From positions 1-64,000 of the forward strand of contig JBCCHD010000009.1 of NCBI GenBank assembly GCA_039028935.1: 64,000 nucleotides of DNA, read 5' to 3'. The stretch is from Pseudomonadota bacterium (GTDB lineage Bacteria > Pseudomonadota > Gammaproteobacteria > Steroidobacterales > SZUA-146). Below are positions 1 through 8,656 of this stretch, in pieces. The position numbers were made by a program, and so were the translations under genes. Below the pieces are notes generated by a model. The model was not told the DNA's origin and ran no database searches. It worked only from the letters and a program-made list of their open reading frames with translations. Numbering within the stretch: position 1 is the stretch's first letter; every line of letters begins with the position of its first letter.

Positions 1-81
1 GGTCGACATATAGCGCCGGTGATACAGCGGGCAGGACAGTGAGACAGATCGCCAGGTGTAAGCCGTTTTTGAGGATAACTA
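1..81 (+). other. Upstream edge with ribosome binding site
   Basis: The window opens in what may be the tail of an upstream gene; in frame 1 a stop (TGA) falls at 40-42, but 13 codons are too few to assign it. GAGG at 71-74, six to seven bases before the ATG at 82, is a good ribosome binding site for the first complete gene. The cassette that follows may therefore have further members to the left. Confidence 0.4.
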
Positions 82-879
82 ATGAACAGAAAATTTCCGG
101 TTGAGTTTGCCTTTCAGGTGTTTGCGCTAATCACTGCGATTATTGTGGTGCATGGTATGTACACGCTCGTGATTCGGCCGAAGGCTGAGGCCATTCGCGT
201 ACAGCAACTCGAACAGTTAGAAGCCGATGAAAACTACGTGCCGGAACGTTCGCCCTATATTTTGATCAAAGACCTCGAGCAGGAGATGTGTTTTATTTTA
301 ATGCTCTGGGCGATGGCGATTATGGCTTACAAGGCAGTGATGGCCTCCCGCGAAGGAAAACTGCTTGAGCAAAACCTCATTCCGCTCGCGGAGGGCGTGA
401 GTATCTTGCCCGAGGATACACGCGCGTATTCGCGCACGGTGCAAGAGTTACCGTTACCACAACGCAATTTGCTGTTGCCGAGGGTTTTAAGAAGCGCGCT
501 GCATCGATTTCGAACCACGCGGAATATTCAAGATGTCTCGACCGTGGTACGAGATTTGTGTGAGGGTGAATCAGAACGGCTCGATTCGGAATTGTCACTC
601 GTGCGCTACATTGCCTGGGCCATACCTTCCATTGGTTTTATTGGTACGGTGCGCGGTATCGGTGAGGCACTCGGCCAGGCGCATCAGGCGGTGGAGGGTG
701 ACATCACCGGTGTGACCGCCAGCCTCGGTGTTGCATTTAATTCGACGTTTATCGCGTTATTGTTGAGTATTGTGTTGATGTTTTTGCTGCACCAGCTGCA
801 GCTCGTGCTAGAGCGTTTGGTGCTCGATACAGAGTCATACTGCGACGAGCGTCTGGTCAGTCAATTACAGGTGCGTTAA
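82..879 (+). CDS. MotA/TolQ/ExbB-family proton channel protein
   Basis: A 265-residue inner-membrane protein. Hydrophobic segments lie at about residues 9-31, 68-88, 174-196 and 213-240. The last two carry the family hallmark: AIPSIGFIGTVRGI (residues 180-193), then GVTASLGVAFNSTFIALL (210-227), the small-residue and Thr/Ser-rich pair that lines the ion path in TolQ, ExbB and MotA. The loop between segments 2 and 3 (about 90-173) is cytoplasmic by family topology. Such proteins form a pentamer around two copies of an ExbD/TolR/MotB-like partner and couple proton flow to movement. No ExbD or MotB follows; the two VWA proteins downstream have an ExbD-like membrane segment and are the likely partners. 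The next gene starts only two bases after the stop, so they are co-translated. Fold assignment is firm; the role is unknown. Confidence 0.93.
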   Translation: MNRKFPVEFAFQVFALITAIIVVHGMYTLVIRPKAEAIRVQQLEQLEADENYVPERSPYILIKDLEQEMCFILMLWAMAIMAYKAVMASREGKLLEQNLIPLAEGVSILPEDTRAYSRTVQELPLPQRNLLLPRVLRSALHRFRTTRNIQDVSTVVRDLCEGESERLDSELSLVRYIAWAIPSIGFIGTVRGIGEALGQAHQAVEGDITGVTASLGVAFNSTFIALLLSIVLMFLLHQLQLVLERLVLDTESYCDERLVSQLQVR

Positions 880-881
880 TT

Positions 882-2249
882 GTGTCTGTTCTGGCAATCG
901 AACTAAACGACGCGGGCGTTTTGCCAGCCTCGGCAACGCTGGTCGGGGAGAAGGCCGACGGCTGCGCGCGCTACACTGACGCGCTCATTGAAACCGGTCA
1001 GGCGGCGCGGGCGGTTGCACGTTTGTTACCGCATGAGGTCGAAAATGCCTACTGGCACCAGCTGTCACTCGAGCCGATGAGCCGACAAACCACTGTTGCG
1101 CAGTCGTTTGCGGATCTTGCGCACGCTCAGCTGGTCGATGTGTTTGCGCCGTATAAAGCGACGACTGAGCGTGTGGTGATGGCCATACCCTCGAGTTTTT
1201 CAGCGCGCCAATTAGGCTTGCTGCTCGGCATTTGTCAGCGTGCTGACATACCGGTAACCGGTCTTGTCGACGCCTCCGTGGCCGCTGTGTGTCACCCGGT
1301 CCCGGGACGTCGCATGTTGCACATCGACGCCACCAACCATTGCGTGCTCATCAATGAATTGCGCGTTGAGCAAGGGCTGCATCGCGGCGATGTGACACGA
1401 CTCGATAATGTCGGACTACTGGATTTTACGGATCGTTGGGCGACCGTTCTAGGCGATATCTTTGTGAAACAAACCCGTTTCGACCCGCTGCACTCTGCGC
1501 AGTCGGAACAATACCTCTATAACCAGATTCCAGCCGCGATCGATGCCTGGCATGCGGGTGACGAAAACACGACGATGGTCAGCGAAGGCAATGAACATAT
1601 CGCGGAAATTAACACCGCCGATATGGTTGCGTCAGTGGCGGGTCTCTATCAACCGATGGTCAACGCGATCCACGCGCAAACCGATTCCGCATCGGTAACG
1701 ACGGTGCTCTTGTCGCATCGGGTTGCCAGGCTGCCGGGGTTTGAGGCGTTGGTAGCCGATAATGAGCGCGTACGTGTTGTCACGCTCGATGAATACGCGG
1801 TCACCCGTTCTGTGCTGCAGCAGCCCGAGCAGTTTGAGAGCGAGGCCGGTCAGTTCGCGTTGGTGAAAGCCAAGCCGTGGCAGGAAACGCCAAGCGTGGT
1901 GCCAGATCGACAGCAGCCGACCGAATCGCGCTCGCGTGATTTGGCCACACACGTTCTTATTGAGAATCAGATATACGCGTTGGGGGACGAGCCATTCGTG
2001 ATCGGCACGTCACCAGCCAGCAATCAGCGCGCTTACCAGGTAACAGGCGCTGTCAAAGGCGTGTCACGTCAGCATTGCTCGCTCACGCGGCGATCCGGGC
2101 AGGTGGTGTTGGACGATATGAGTACGTACGGCACGCACATCAATGGGAAGCCCGCTGCGTCATCGCAACCCTTAGCTGTGGGTGACCGCATTTCACTTGG
2201 CAACCCTGGCATAGAGATACGTTTGGTGCGAGAGGCTGACCATGGCTAA
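882..2249 (+). CDS. Hsp70/actin-like protein with C-terminal FHA domain
   Basis: A 455-residue soluble protein read from a GTG start that lies immediately after the previous stop. The first 330 residues look like an Hsp70/actin-type ATPase fold: VVMAIPSSFSARQ (around residue 97) followed by a GLVDASVAAV stretch corresponds to the DnaK region with VPAYF and INEPTAAAL. I cannot confirm the phosphate loops by eye, so it could be a degenerate ATPase. The C-terminal 95 residues form an FHA phosphothreonine-binding domain, with VSRQHCSL and STYGTHING matching the SRxH and GTxxNG motifs. The stop overlaps the next ATG by 8 bases, implying translational coupling. FHA domains bind phosphothreonine, so a Ser/Thr kinase elsewhere may control this cassette. 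Function unknown. Confidence 0.85.
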   Translation: MSVLAIELNDAGVLPASATLVGEKADGCARYTDALIETGQAARAVARLLPHEVENAYWHQLSLEPMSRQTTVAQSFADLAHAQLVDVFAPYKATTERVVMAIPSSFSARQLGLLLGICQRADIPVTGLVDASVAAVCHPVPGRRMLHIDATNHCVLINELRVEQGLHRGDVTRLDNVGLLDFTDRWATVLGDIFVKQTRFDPLHSAQSEQYLYNQIPAAIDAWHAGDENTTMVSEGNEHIAEINTADMVASVAGLYQPMVNAIHAQTDSASVTTVLLSHRVARLPGFEALVADNERVRVVTLDEYAVTRSVLQQPEQFESEAGQFALVKAKPWQETPSVVPDRQQPTESRSRDLATHVLIENQIYALGDEPFVIGTSPASNQRAYQVTGAVKGVSRQHCSLTRRSGQVVLDDMSTYGTHINGKPAASSQPLAVGDRISLGNPGIEIRLVREADHG

Positions 2250-3339
2250 AGCTCGTCGCCGTACAACGGTTTTCAGTCTCTCGTTTCTGGACATCATGTC
2301 GTGCGGTTTTGGCGCGGTTGTGTTGCTGTTCATGATTATTAATCACGCGACCAAAGAGACGAATGACGAAGTTAACGTCGATATGATCTCAGAGGTCAAC
2401 CTGATGGAAAAGCGTCTCGAACTGGCGCAACGTAATTTGTTCGAATTGCAGAACACGGTGCAGAAATTTGATGAGCGGCGTGACGAGCTCACCGGGCAGG
2501 TGCAGAAAGTCATTCAAGTGCTGGATGAAAAAGAGCAGGAGTTAGCCGAACTCGATGAGCTCACGCTGGCCCAAAAAGAGGCGATTGAGGCACTTAAAGC
2601 CGACGTGCAGAGTCTCGACGAGGAGGCCCGTCGGCTCGAAGGCAGTCAGGCTAACCAGGACGAAACGGGCGATAATCTGCGCTCGATCACCGGCGATGGG
2701 GATCGACTCTATTTAACCGGCTTGAAACTCGGTGGCGAGCGCGTACTCATATTGGTCGATGCGTCCGCCAGCATGCTCGACGAGACAATCGTAAATGTGA
2801 TTAGGCGGCGCAACATGGCCGATGAGGACAAGCGACGCTCAGAGAAATGGCGCCGCGCGTTAGGCAGCGTTGATTGGCTCATTTCCAAGCTGCCCAAGGA
2901 CATCGAATTTCAAATCTACACGTTTAATCAGCGGGCAACCGCTACGTCCGATGGCACCGATGGGCAGTGGTTGTCTACAGCGGATCCGGCGCACGTTGAG
3001 ACCGCAATGGTTGGGCTGAATCAGGTGGTGCCGTCGAATGGCACGAGTTTGCATCGGGCTTTCGATGTGGTCAGAGCGATGAAGCCGGCCCCCGACAACG
3101 TCTATTTGCTGACGGATGGACTGCCGACCATGGGTGAGAATGCCCCGATTCGAAAAACCGCATCGGGCGCCGTACGTCAACGTCATTTCGATCGTGCGGT
3201 CAACAATCTGATCCCCGGTATTCCGGTCAACACTATTTTGTTTCCAATGGAAGGCGATCCCCAAGCCGCACCCAGCTATTGGCGCTTGGCTCAAGTGACG
3301 GCGGGCTCATTTATTAGCCCGGCACGCGACTGGCCGTAG
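2242..3339 (+). CDS. VWA protein with ExbD/MotB-like membrane anchor (1)
   Basis: A 365-residue protein. After a basic N-terminus, residues 11-33 form one membrane segment beginning SLSFLDIMSCGFGAVV; Asp17 at its start sits where ExbD, TolR and MotB carry their proton-accepting aspartate. Residues about 45-140 are charged and heptad-like (coiled coil). A von Willebrand A domain follows from about 165: LILVDASASM contains the metal site DxSxS (Asp173, Ser175, Ser177), and a TDG motif lies downstream. Topology by analogy is N-terminus in, VWA domain in the periplasm. It has the layout of a stator partner in which the peptidoglycan-binding domain is replaced by a VWA domain. It overlaps the FHA gene by 8 bases and has a paralogue just downstream. 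The pairing with the proton channel is inferred from context. Confidence 0.88.
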   Translation: MAKARRRTTVFSLSFLDIMSCGFGAVVLLFMIINHATKETNDEVNVDMISEVNLMEKRLELAQRNLFELQNTVQKFDERRDELTGQVQKVIQVLDEKEQELAELDELTLAQKEAIEALKADVQSLDEEARRLEGSQANQDETGDNLRSITGDGDRLYLTGLKLGGERVLILVDASASMLDETIVNVIRRRNMADEDKRRSEKWRRALGSVDWLISKLPKDIEFQIYTFNQRATATSDGTDGQWLSTADPAHVETAMVGLNQVVPSNGTSLHRAFDVVRAMKPAPDNVYLLTDGLPTMGENAPIRKTASGAVRQRHFDRAVNNLIPGIPVNTILFPMEGDPQAAPSYWRLAQVTAGSFISPARDWP

Positions 3340-3392
3340 GCGGGCTAGATTGACGCTCAGTTGATCGATGAGCAAACAGTAAGAGAGCGAAC

Positions 3393-4394
3393 ATGAAACA
3401 ACGGCGCGACATTGAAGGCATTAGCCTGAGTTTTCTCGACACCATTGCGTGTGGTTTCGGTGCGATTATCTTATTACTTGTGATCGTCAAGGTGACAGAA
3501 CCGATTGTGTTGGAAGAATCAACGATCGACTATGAAGGCAAAGTGCGACAGCTCCAGGCTGAGCTGTTTGAAATTCGTGGCGAAGTTAAGACGGTCACGC
3601 GCACCCTGTCAGACAAGAAAAATCAGGTTTCAAAAGAAGAGCTTCGTCTCGCCCGGCTCCAGGGTGATCTGTCTCGAATCGAAGGCGCATTTAATGCATC
3701 AACGCAGGATTCTTCGGTCGCCAATATTATCGCGGGTCGACTGGCCAGTGCCCAGCAGACCCTCACCGAAGAGATGCAGCGTCTGCAGGTGACGCAAATC
3801 GCCAAAGCGAATAATTCGGATCTCGTGGCCGGTATACCCGTCGACAGTGAGTACGTGATCTTCATCATCGATACATCGGGCAGTATGTACAACTACGCCT
3901 GGACGATGGCGGTGCAAAAAATGGAAGAGACGCTCGAAGTGTATCCGGAGGTGAAGGGAATCCAGGTGATGAACGATATGGGTAACTATATGTTTAGCCG
4001 CTACGCCGGCGAGTGGATTCCGGACACGCCTGCGCGCCGCAAAGCCATCGTTCAGCGCATGCGAAGCTGGAATGCGTTTAGCAACAGTAGTCCTGTCGAG
4101 GGCATCACGAAAGCCATCAATACGTTTTATTCTCCGGATAAAAAAATCAGCCTGTATGTGTTTGGCGATGAGTTTACGGGTGGCTCGATTCAGTCGGTGG
4201 TTGATAAGGTCGATGCGATCAACCGTCGCGATTCGTCGGGGCGCCGGCGTGTTCGCATTCACGGCGTGGGTTTTCCTGTGTTGTTTGCACAAGACCCCCG
4301 TATTCAGCGCACGGGTGTGCGTTTTGCCGTGCTCATGCGCGCGCTATGTGAGCGCAATGAGGGCACGTTCGTCGGCTTGGAGAGCTTCCGTTAA
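3393..4394 (+). CDS. VWA protein with ExbD/MotB-like membrane anchor (2)
   Basis: A 333-residue paralogue of the preceding protein. Residues 10-33 form the membrane segment SLSFLDTIACGFGAIILL with Asp15 or Asp16 in the same place, then a coiled coil to about 135, then the VWA domain with FIIDTSGSMY (metal site DxSGS from Asp160). Sequence outside the membrane segment and metal site has diverged strongly, so the two probably form a heterodimer rather than being a recent duplication. A 53-base gap with AAGAGAG ahead of the ATG separates it from the first copy. It ends the four-gene cassette; the next gene is convergent. Confidence 0.88.
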   Translation: MKQRRDIEGISLSFLDTIACGFGAIILLLVIVKVTEPIVLEESTIDYEGKVRQLQAELFEIRGEVKTVTRTLSDKKNQVSKEELRLARLQGDLSRIEGAFNASTQDSSVANIIAGRLASAQQTLTEEMQRLQVTQIAKANNSDLVAGIPVDSEYVIFIIDTSGSMYNYAWTMAVQKMEETLEVYPEVKGIQVMNDMGNYMFSRYAGEWIPDTPARRKAIVQRMRSWNAFSNSSPVEGITKAINTFYSPDKKISLYVFGDEFTGGSIQSVVDKVDAINRRDSSGRRRVRIHGVGFPVLFAQDPRIQRTGVRFAVLMRALCERNEGTFVGLESFR

Positions 4395-4408
4395 TTCTGG
4401 CGCGTAGA

Positions 4409-4427
4409 GCACCCTCGAAAAGGGTGT
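4409..4427. terminator. Hairpin between convergent genes
   Basis: CACCCT (4410-4415) pairs with AGGGTG (4421-4426) across a five-base CGAAA loop, with a G-U pair outside. It lies 15 bases after the stop of the second VWA gene and ahead of the convergent glycosyltransferase stop. There is no T tract, so it is at best a weak or Rho-assisted terminator. Confidence 0.35.
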
Positions 4428-4474
4428 CGAGACCGGAGACGAACGCTATACCTACGCGCATGAATGGCGCGTCA

Positions 4475-5542
4475 TTATCCGCGTTTGGCAAGATCCTGCT
4501 CGGAACTGAGCTGCCGATACAGCTGCATGAGCTGCGTACCGACCCGACTCAAACTGAATTCGAGATTGGAGCGCGCGGCTTGGTCACTCATTTCTTGGTA
4601 TGAATCCGAGTTCATTCGGATCGCCGCGACAAGCGTGCGACTCAATTGCTCGGCCGTGTTCGGTTTGAACGTGATACCGGTTTGCTGATGCACCACCTGT
4701 TCGGCTGCGCCGCTTTCGGCATTCACAATGGCGGGCACACCACAGTACATGGCCTCGGTAACGACCAGGCCAAAACTCTCTCCGCGCGCTGGAAAGACCA
4801 AAAATCGAGACGCGGCATAGAGTTGACGAAGTCGCGTTTGCGGGACATCCACGAACACGTCGATATCCAGATGATGACCGGCGCGTTTGAGCGCATCTTT
4901 GAGCTCGCCGCTGCCAACAAAGCAGGCTTTAATGGCTTGGTCCTCGAGCATGTTCAGCGCCGATAGCAGAATATCCGCCCCTTTATGCTCGCTGAATGAG
5001 CCAACAAAAATAAAATCATATTCCTTCGTGATTTTGTCGTTCCGATGGAAACGAAGATCGTCGGCCCCCGCGCAGATTACTTGTGCAGTCTTAACGCCAA
5101 GCTGACGTTCGATGACGGGTCGCAGGCTCTCGCCCGCAATGATGATGGCATCGTAGCGTTGAGCCGCTTTGGCAAAGCGGCGTTGCGTGCGTACCGAGTG
5201 TTGATCGAACTGTCGAATGCTGCCGCCATGAATAGAGAGGATGAGGCGAACGCGCGGATGCAGCAATCGATAAAAGCGCGCGGCATGAAGCAAAGTGGTC
5301 ACTGAGTGCACATGAACAATGTCATAGCGTCGAAAATACTTTGGGATGAACTTAATGGATGACCAAAGACGATGCCAGAAAGAAAACCGTTTGCCGCGCG
5401 AATGTGTACGGACTTTAAACAAGTCAAAAGCTTCATCGTCCGTGGCGTGACGCGTAAAGAAGCGAAACTGATGGCGCACGAAAATGCCGGCGGAAGGCCG
5501 ATCAGGAGTGGGATAGGTGTCGGTGACCAAAAGTACTTTCAT
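4475..5542 (-). CDS. GT-B fold glycosyltransferase (GT4 type)
   Basis: A 355-residue retaining glycosyltransferase starting MKVLLVTDTYPTP; an in-frame extension upstream to 5611 is possible but begins before the typical N-terminal strand, so I prefer the ATG at 5542. The nucleotide-sugar half shows FIFVGSFSEHKGADILL and the family EX7E-type motif in GESFGLVVTEAM, followed by the GVPAIV turn. It would transfer a sugar from a nucleotide donor to a lipid- or saccharide-linked acceptor at the cytoplasmic face of the membrane. It stands alone, convergent to the VWA cassette and divergent from the ABC importer, and 19 kb from the exopolysaccharide locus. Donor and acceptor are not readable from the sequence. 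Confidence 0.9.
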   Translation of the reverse strand: MKVLLVTDTYPTPDRPSAGIFVRHQFRFFTRHATDDEAFDLFKVRTHSRGKRFSFWHRLWSSIKFIPKYFRRYDIVHVHSVTTLLHAARFYRLLHPRVRLILSIHGGSIRQFDQHSVRTQRRFAKAAQRYDAIIIAGESLRPVIERQLGVKTAQVICAGADDLRFHRNDKITKEYDFIFVGSFSEHKGADILLSALNMLEDQAIKACFVGSGELKDALKRAGHHLDIDVFVDVPQTRLRQLYAASRFLVFPARGESFGLVVTEAMYCGVPAIVNAESGAAEQVVHQQTGITFKPNTAEQLSRTLVAAIRMNSDSYQEMSDQAARSNLEFSLSRVGTQLMQLYRQLSSEQDLAKRG

Positions 5543-5838
5543 GGAATCGCATGCCGCCAGACAGAATCGCGACGATACCAAATTATTGACCGTTCTGTAG
5601 CCACAGTGCATGACTTTATTCGGTTTTTGTTGGGCCTTGCCGCGCGACCACGCCCGAGCGAATCGGCGATATTGATACCACCGTGAAAGTTGTTGCGCGA
5701 GTGGGCTTGAGTTACTCTAACCGATCGAAATCGCTGAAAAAATCGGACCGCCGAGGCAGTGGCCGTATATCGCGCTGTCAGACGAGTTGCGGGCCGTCAG
5801 AGGGTTGGTTAATGATGTCAATACAAAAGCGAGGTGCC

Positions 5839-7644
5839 ATGGGCTCACGTTTCTTGGCGGTTTTTGCCATCGTGATACTTGCGCAGATGCTAGGAGCGTG
5901 CAGCTGCAGTGACAACACTGCTCCGACCGAGCAGGCAGGGCTAAAAGTGTATCGAGTTGCTCTGGACCAGACGCCGCGCGATCTTGACCCAGCGCATTCT
6001 TCGACACTGTATCAAAACCATATCGTGCTGAATCTGTACGACACGCTGTACAGCTATGAATACCTTGCGAGGCCTTACAAGCTCAAACCGCGACTGGCGG
6101 TAGAATTGCCCGAAGTGTCGGCCGACGGGCTCACCTACACCATCCGTCTGCGCAAGGGCGTACGGTTTATGGATGATCCGGCGTTTGAAGAGGGCAAAGG
6201 TCGCGAAGTGACCGCCGCCGACGTGGTGTACTCGCTAAAACGCCACTTTGATCCAGAGACGTTGTCCAGCGGCGACTGGTTTTGGAAGAACCGCATCAAA
6301 GGTCTCGATGCCTGGAAAGAAGCGGGTGCCGACTATGCGCAGCCGGTCGAAGGATTACAGGCGCCGGATTCCCATACGCTCGTTATTCGCCTTACCAAAC
6401 CCTACCCGCAGCTTGTGCACACACTGGCACAAGGCTATGCAGGCGTCGTGCCGCGCGAGGCTGTTGCGCGATACGGGCGAGAACTGGCGACGCACCCAGT
6501 GGGCTCCGGCCCGTATAAACTCGAGAAGTTTGATAGCACGCAGGTCGTGCTGGTGCGCAATCCTGGCTATCGTGAAGACCGTGTCGATCTTGCGGCCGAA
6601 GGATTTGATCCGGCCCTGCACGGTGGTCTCGGCCTCGAGCGCATCGATGGTCTAGCACTGCCGATCAGTGATCGTGTACACGTCTATTTTATTGCCGAAG
6701 ACACCGCGCGCGTCACGTCGCTCACCAAGGGTGGAGAGCTGCACACCGCGCGATTGCCGGCCTTGATGTACGAGCAGTTTCTGGCATCGACCGAGCCAGC
6801 TGCGCTTAAGTCGCAATACGCTGAGCAGTTTAATATGGTCGCTGGTCTTGAATCCGGCTTCGTTTATATGAATTTTAATCTGGATGATCCAGATTTTGGT
6901 GTGACGGACGACCCGGCACAAAGCGCGCGCAATAAAGCACTTCGCTGCGCGATCTTCAAAGGGTTTGACTGGCAGTTGCGCAACAGCGCGTACTATTCCA
7001 ACCTCGGCGAGATCTTTCCAGGCATCATTACGCCAACGGTACCTGAGTTCGATCCCAATCTACCCCGCGATACGGTGACACGCGATGTGCCGGGCGCTAA
7101 AAAACTGCTTACCGAAGCGGGTTGGAATGCCGATAACTTGCCAGAGTTGGTTTATGGTATTCCGTCTTCGGTGCTCCAGACGCAATATTTTGAGCAATTT
7201 CGAGGCTTCATGGGCGATATTGGTTATCCACGCGATAAAATTGTGCTCAAACGGTACGCAACCTTTGGCGATATCGCTAAGGCCTGGCGAAATTCAGAGT
7301 TGCCGCTGATCTATAAAGGCTGGACACTCGATTATCCCGACGCGGAAAACACGCTTCAGTTGTTTTATGGCCCGAATGCGGCACCGGGTTCAAACGACTC
7401 TAATTATCGAAACCCGGCCTATGACCGGCTATTTGAGGAAGCGTCGGTGATGCAGCCCGGTACGAATCGCACTGCGATTTATCGGCGCATGAATCAAATG
7501 GTCATCGACGACTGCGTGTCGACGACAGGGTTGTCGCGTACGCAAGTATTGCTCTGGGATAAACGCGTGGCGGCCTACCCCGATCGCGGGTTTGTCGGCG
7601 GTTTCTACTTTCCGTACGTCGATGTACCGGCGCAGGAGCGGTAG
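5839..7644 (+). CDS. Peptide-type ABC importer solute-binding lipoprotein (SBP family 5)
   Basis: A 601-residue lipoprotein. I choose the ATG at 5839 because GAGG lies five bases upstream and because it gives a short signal peptide ending in the lipobox LGAC, with Cys about residue 21; the reading frame stays open back to 5683. The mature part is a family 5 extracellular binding protein (OppA/DppA type): LDPAHSSTLYQNHI near the start, an ADVVYSLKR segment and HPVGSGPYKLEKF in the middle. It would capture oligopeptides or similar ligands in the periplasm and hand them to the permeases encoded next. The 58-base gap to the permease gene contains no clear terminator. Ligand unknown. Confidence 0.94.
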   Translation: MGSRFLAVFAIVILAQMLGACSCSDNTAPTEQAGLKVYRVALDQTPRDLDPAHSSTLYQNHIVLNLYDTLYSYEYLARPYKLKPRLAVELPEVSADGLTYTIRLRKGVRFMDDPAFEEGKGREVTAADVVYSLKRHFDPETLSSGDWFWKNRIKGLDAWKEAGADYAQPVEGLQAPDSHTLVIRLTKPYPQLVHTLAQGYAGVVPREAVARYGRELATHPVGSGPYKLEKFDSTQVVLVRNPGYREDRVDLAAEGFDPALHGGLGLERIDGLALPISDRVHVYFIAEDTARVTSLTKGGELHTARLPALMYEQFLASTEPAALKSQYAEQFNMVAGLESGFVYMNFNLDDPDFGVTDDPAQSARNKALRCAIFKGFDWQLRNSAYYSNLGEIFPGIITPTVPEFDPNLPRDTVTRDVPGAKKLLTEAGWNADNLPELVYGIPSSVLQTQYFEQFRGFMGDIGYPRDKIVLKRYATFGDIAKAWRNSELPLIYKGWTLDYPDAENTLQLFYGPNAAPGSNDSNYRNPAYDRLFEEASVMQPGTNRTAIYRRMNQMVIDDCVSTTGLSRTQVLLWDKRVAAYPDRGFVGGFYFPYVDVPAQER

Positions 7645-7702
7645 TTGCTTGAGCCGTTCTGCCGCGTCCATCTATTCTTCGCGGTAACGCCCGACTAGCG
7701 CG

Positions 7703-8656
7703 ATGGGTCTGATCCCCTTTATTGTGCGTAAGCTACTGGGCGGCATCCCACTTGTTCTGGGTGTCACCTTCATCAGTTTCTTGCTCATGGTGTACTTCGG
7801 CCCCGATCGCACCAATGAAATAGTCGGTAAGAACCCGACAGCGGAGCAAATTGCAGAAGTGCGGGCGCAGCTTGGCTACGACAAACCGTTCTTCGCGCGG
7901 TATGTCGACTATCTGACTGAGCTTGTGACGCTTGATTTTGGTTTGTCGGCCTCCAGCGGTCAGCGCGTGTCGACGGTGCTCGCCACGGCCGTGCCCATTA
8001 CGCTCGCGCTGATGGCACCGGGCTTTGTGCTGGGCAATTTGCTCGGTCTGGGGTTTGCGTTGGTTGCGGCCTATCACCGAGGGCGCTGGCTCGACAAAGC
8101 GATCATGGGCGCTTCGGTTGTCGGCATGAGCATCAGCTTTCTGATCGTGGTGATTTTTTTCCAGCTCTTGTTTTGCTCCAGCATGGGGCTCAATTGGTTC
8201 CCGTCACGTGGTTGGGAGGTGGACTCGGTGTCGAGCTATTTGTACTACGTGACAGTACCAACGCTGGCGGTGGTGTTTGTTGCGTTGGGCTACAACACGC
8301 GCTTTTACCGTGCGGTATTGGTTGAGGAGCTCAATCGTGATCACGTGCGCACGGCCCTAGCCTACGGCACGCCACCTGCCCGATTGCTGTGTCGCAACGT
8401 ACTTAAAAACGCACTAATCCCGATTATCACCCGCGTGTTGTTTTCCATCCCGCTTGTTCTGATCAGTGGCAGCCTCATCATCGAAACCTATTTTGGTATT
8501 CCCGGTGCGGGAAAAATGACCTATGACGCCATTACTCAGGGTGATCAGCCCGTACTCAAAGCAGTGGTTGGGCTTACTGCCGTGCTGTTTGTGTTCACGC
8601 TGTTGCTCGCTGATATGTTGTACCGACTTGTCGATCCACGCGTGGAGTTGACATGA
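7703..8656 (+). CDS. ABC transporter permease, DppB/OppB type
   Basis: A 317-residue inner-membrane protein with about six membrane segments. The N-terminus (IPFIVRKLLGGIPLVLGVTFISF) and the stretch NPTAEQIAEVRAQLGYDKP are typical of DppB/OppB. The EAA-type coupling loop is seen at HVRTALAYGTPPARLLCRNVLKNA, split here only to name it: key residues are Ala, Gly and the following Leu-rich turn, which contacts the ATPases. It overlaps the next permease gene by 4 bases (ATGA), so the two are coupled. Pairs with the second permease to form the translocation pore. Confidence 0.94.
   Translation: MGLIPFIVRKLLGGIPLVLGVTFISFLLMVYFGPDRTNEIVGKNPTAEQIAEVRAQLGYDKPFFARYVDYLTELVTLDFGLSASSGQRVSTVLATAVPITLALMAPGFVLGNLLGLGFALVAAYHRGRWLDKAIMGASVVGMSISFLIVVIFFQLLFCSSMGLNWFPSRGWEVDSVSSYLYYVTVPTLAVVFVALGYNTRFYRAVLVEELNRDHVRTALAYGTPPARLLCRNVLKNALIPIITRVLFSIPLVLISGSLIIETYFGIPGAGKMTYDAITQGDQPVLKAVVGLTAVLFVFTLLLADMLYRLVDPRVELT

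Noticed and set aside
82-4394. A Zorya-type defence system (MotA/MotB-like pair)
   Set aside because: There is no MotB/OmpA-domain protein, no ZorC or ZorD helicase nearby, and the partners are VWA proteins; the UvrD-like helicase is 14 kb away with SOS control.
5683-5838. A 52-residue N-terminal extension of the solute-binding lipoprotein
   Set aside because: It would place a basic, unstructured stretch before the lipoprotein signal peptide and has no better ribosome binding site than the ATG at 5839.
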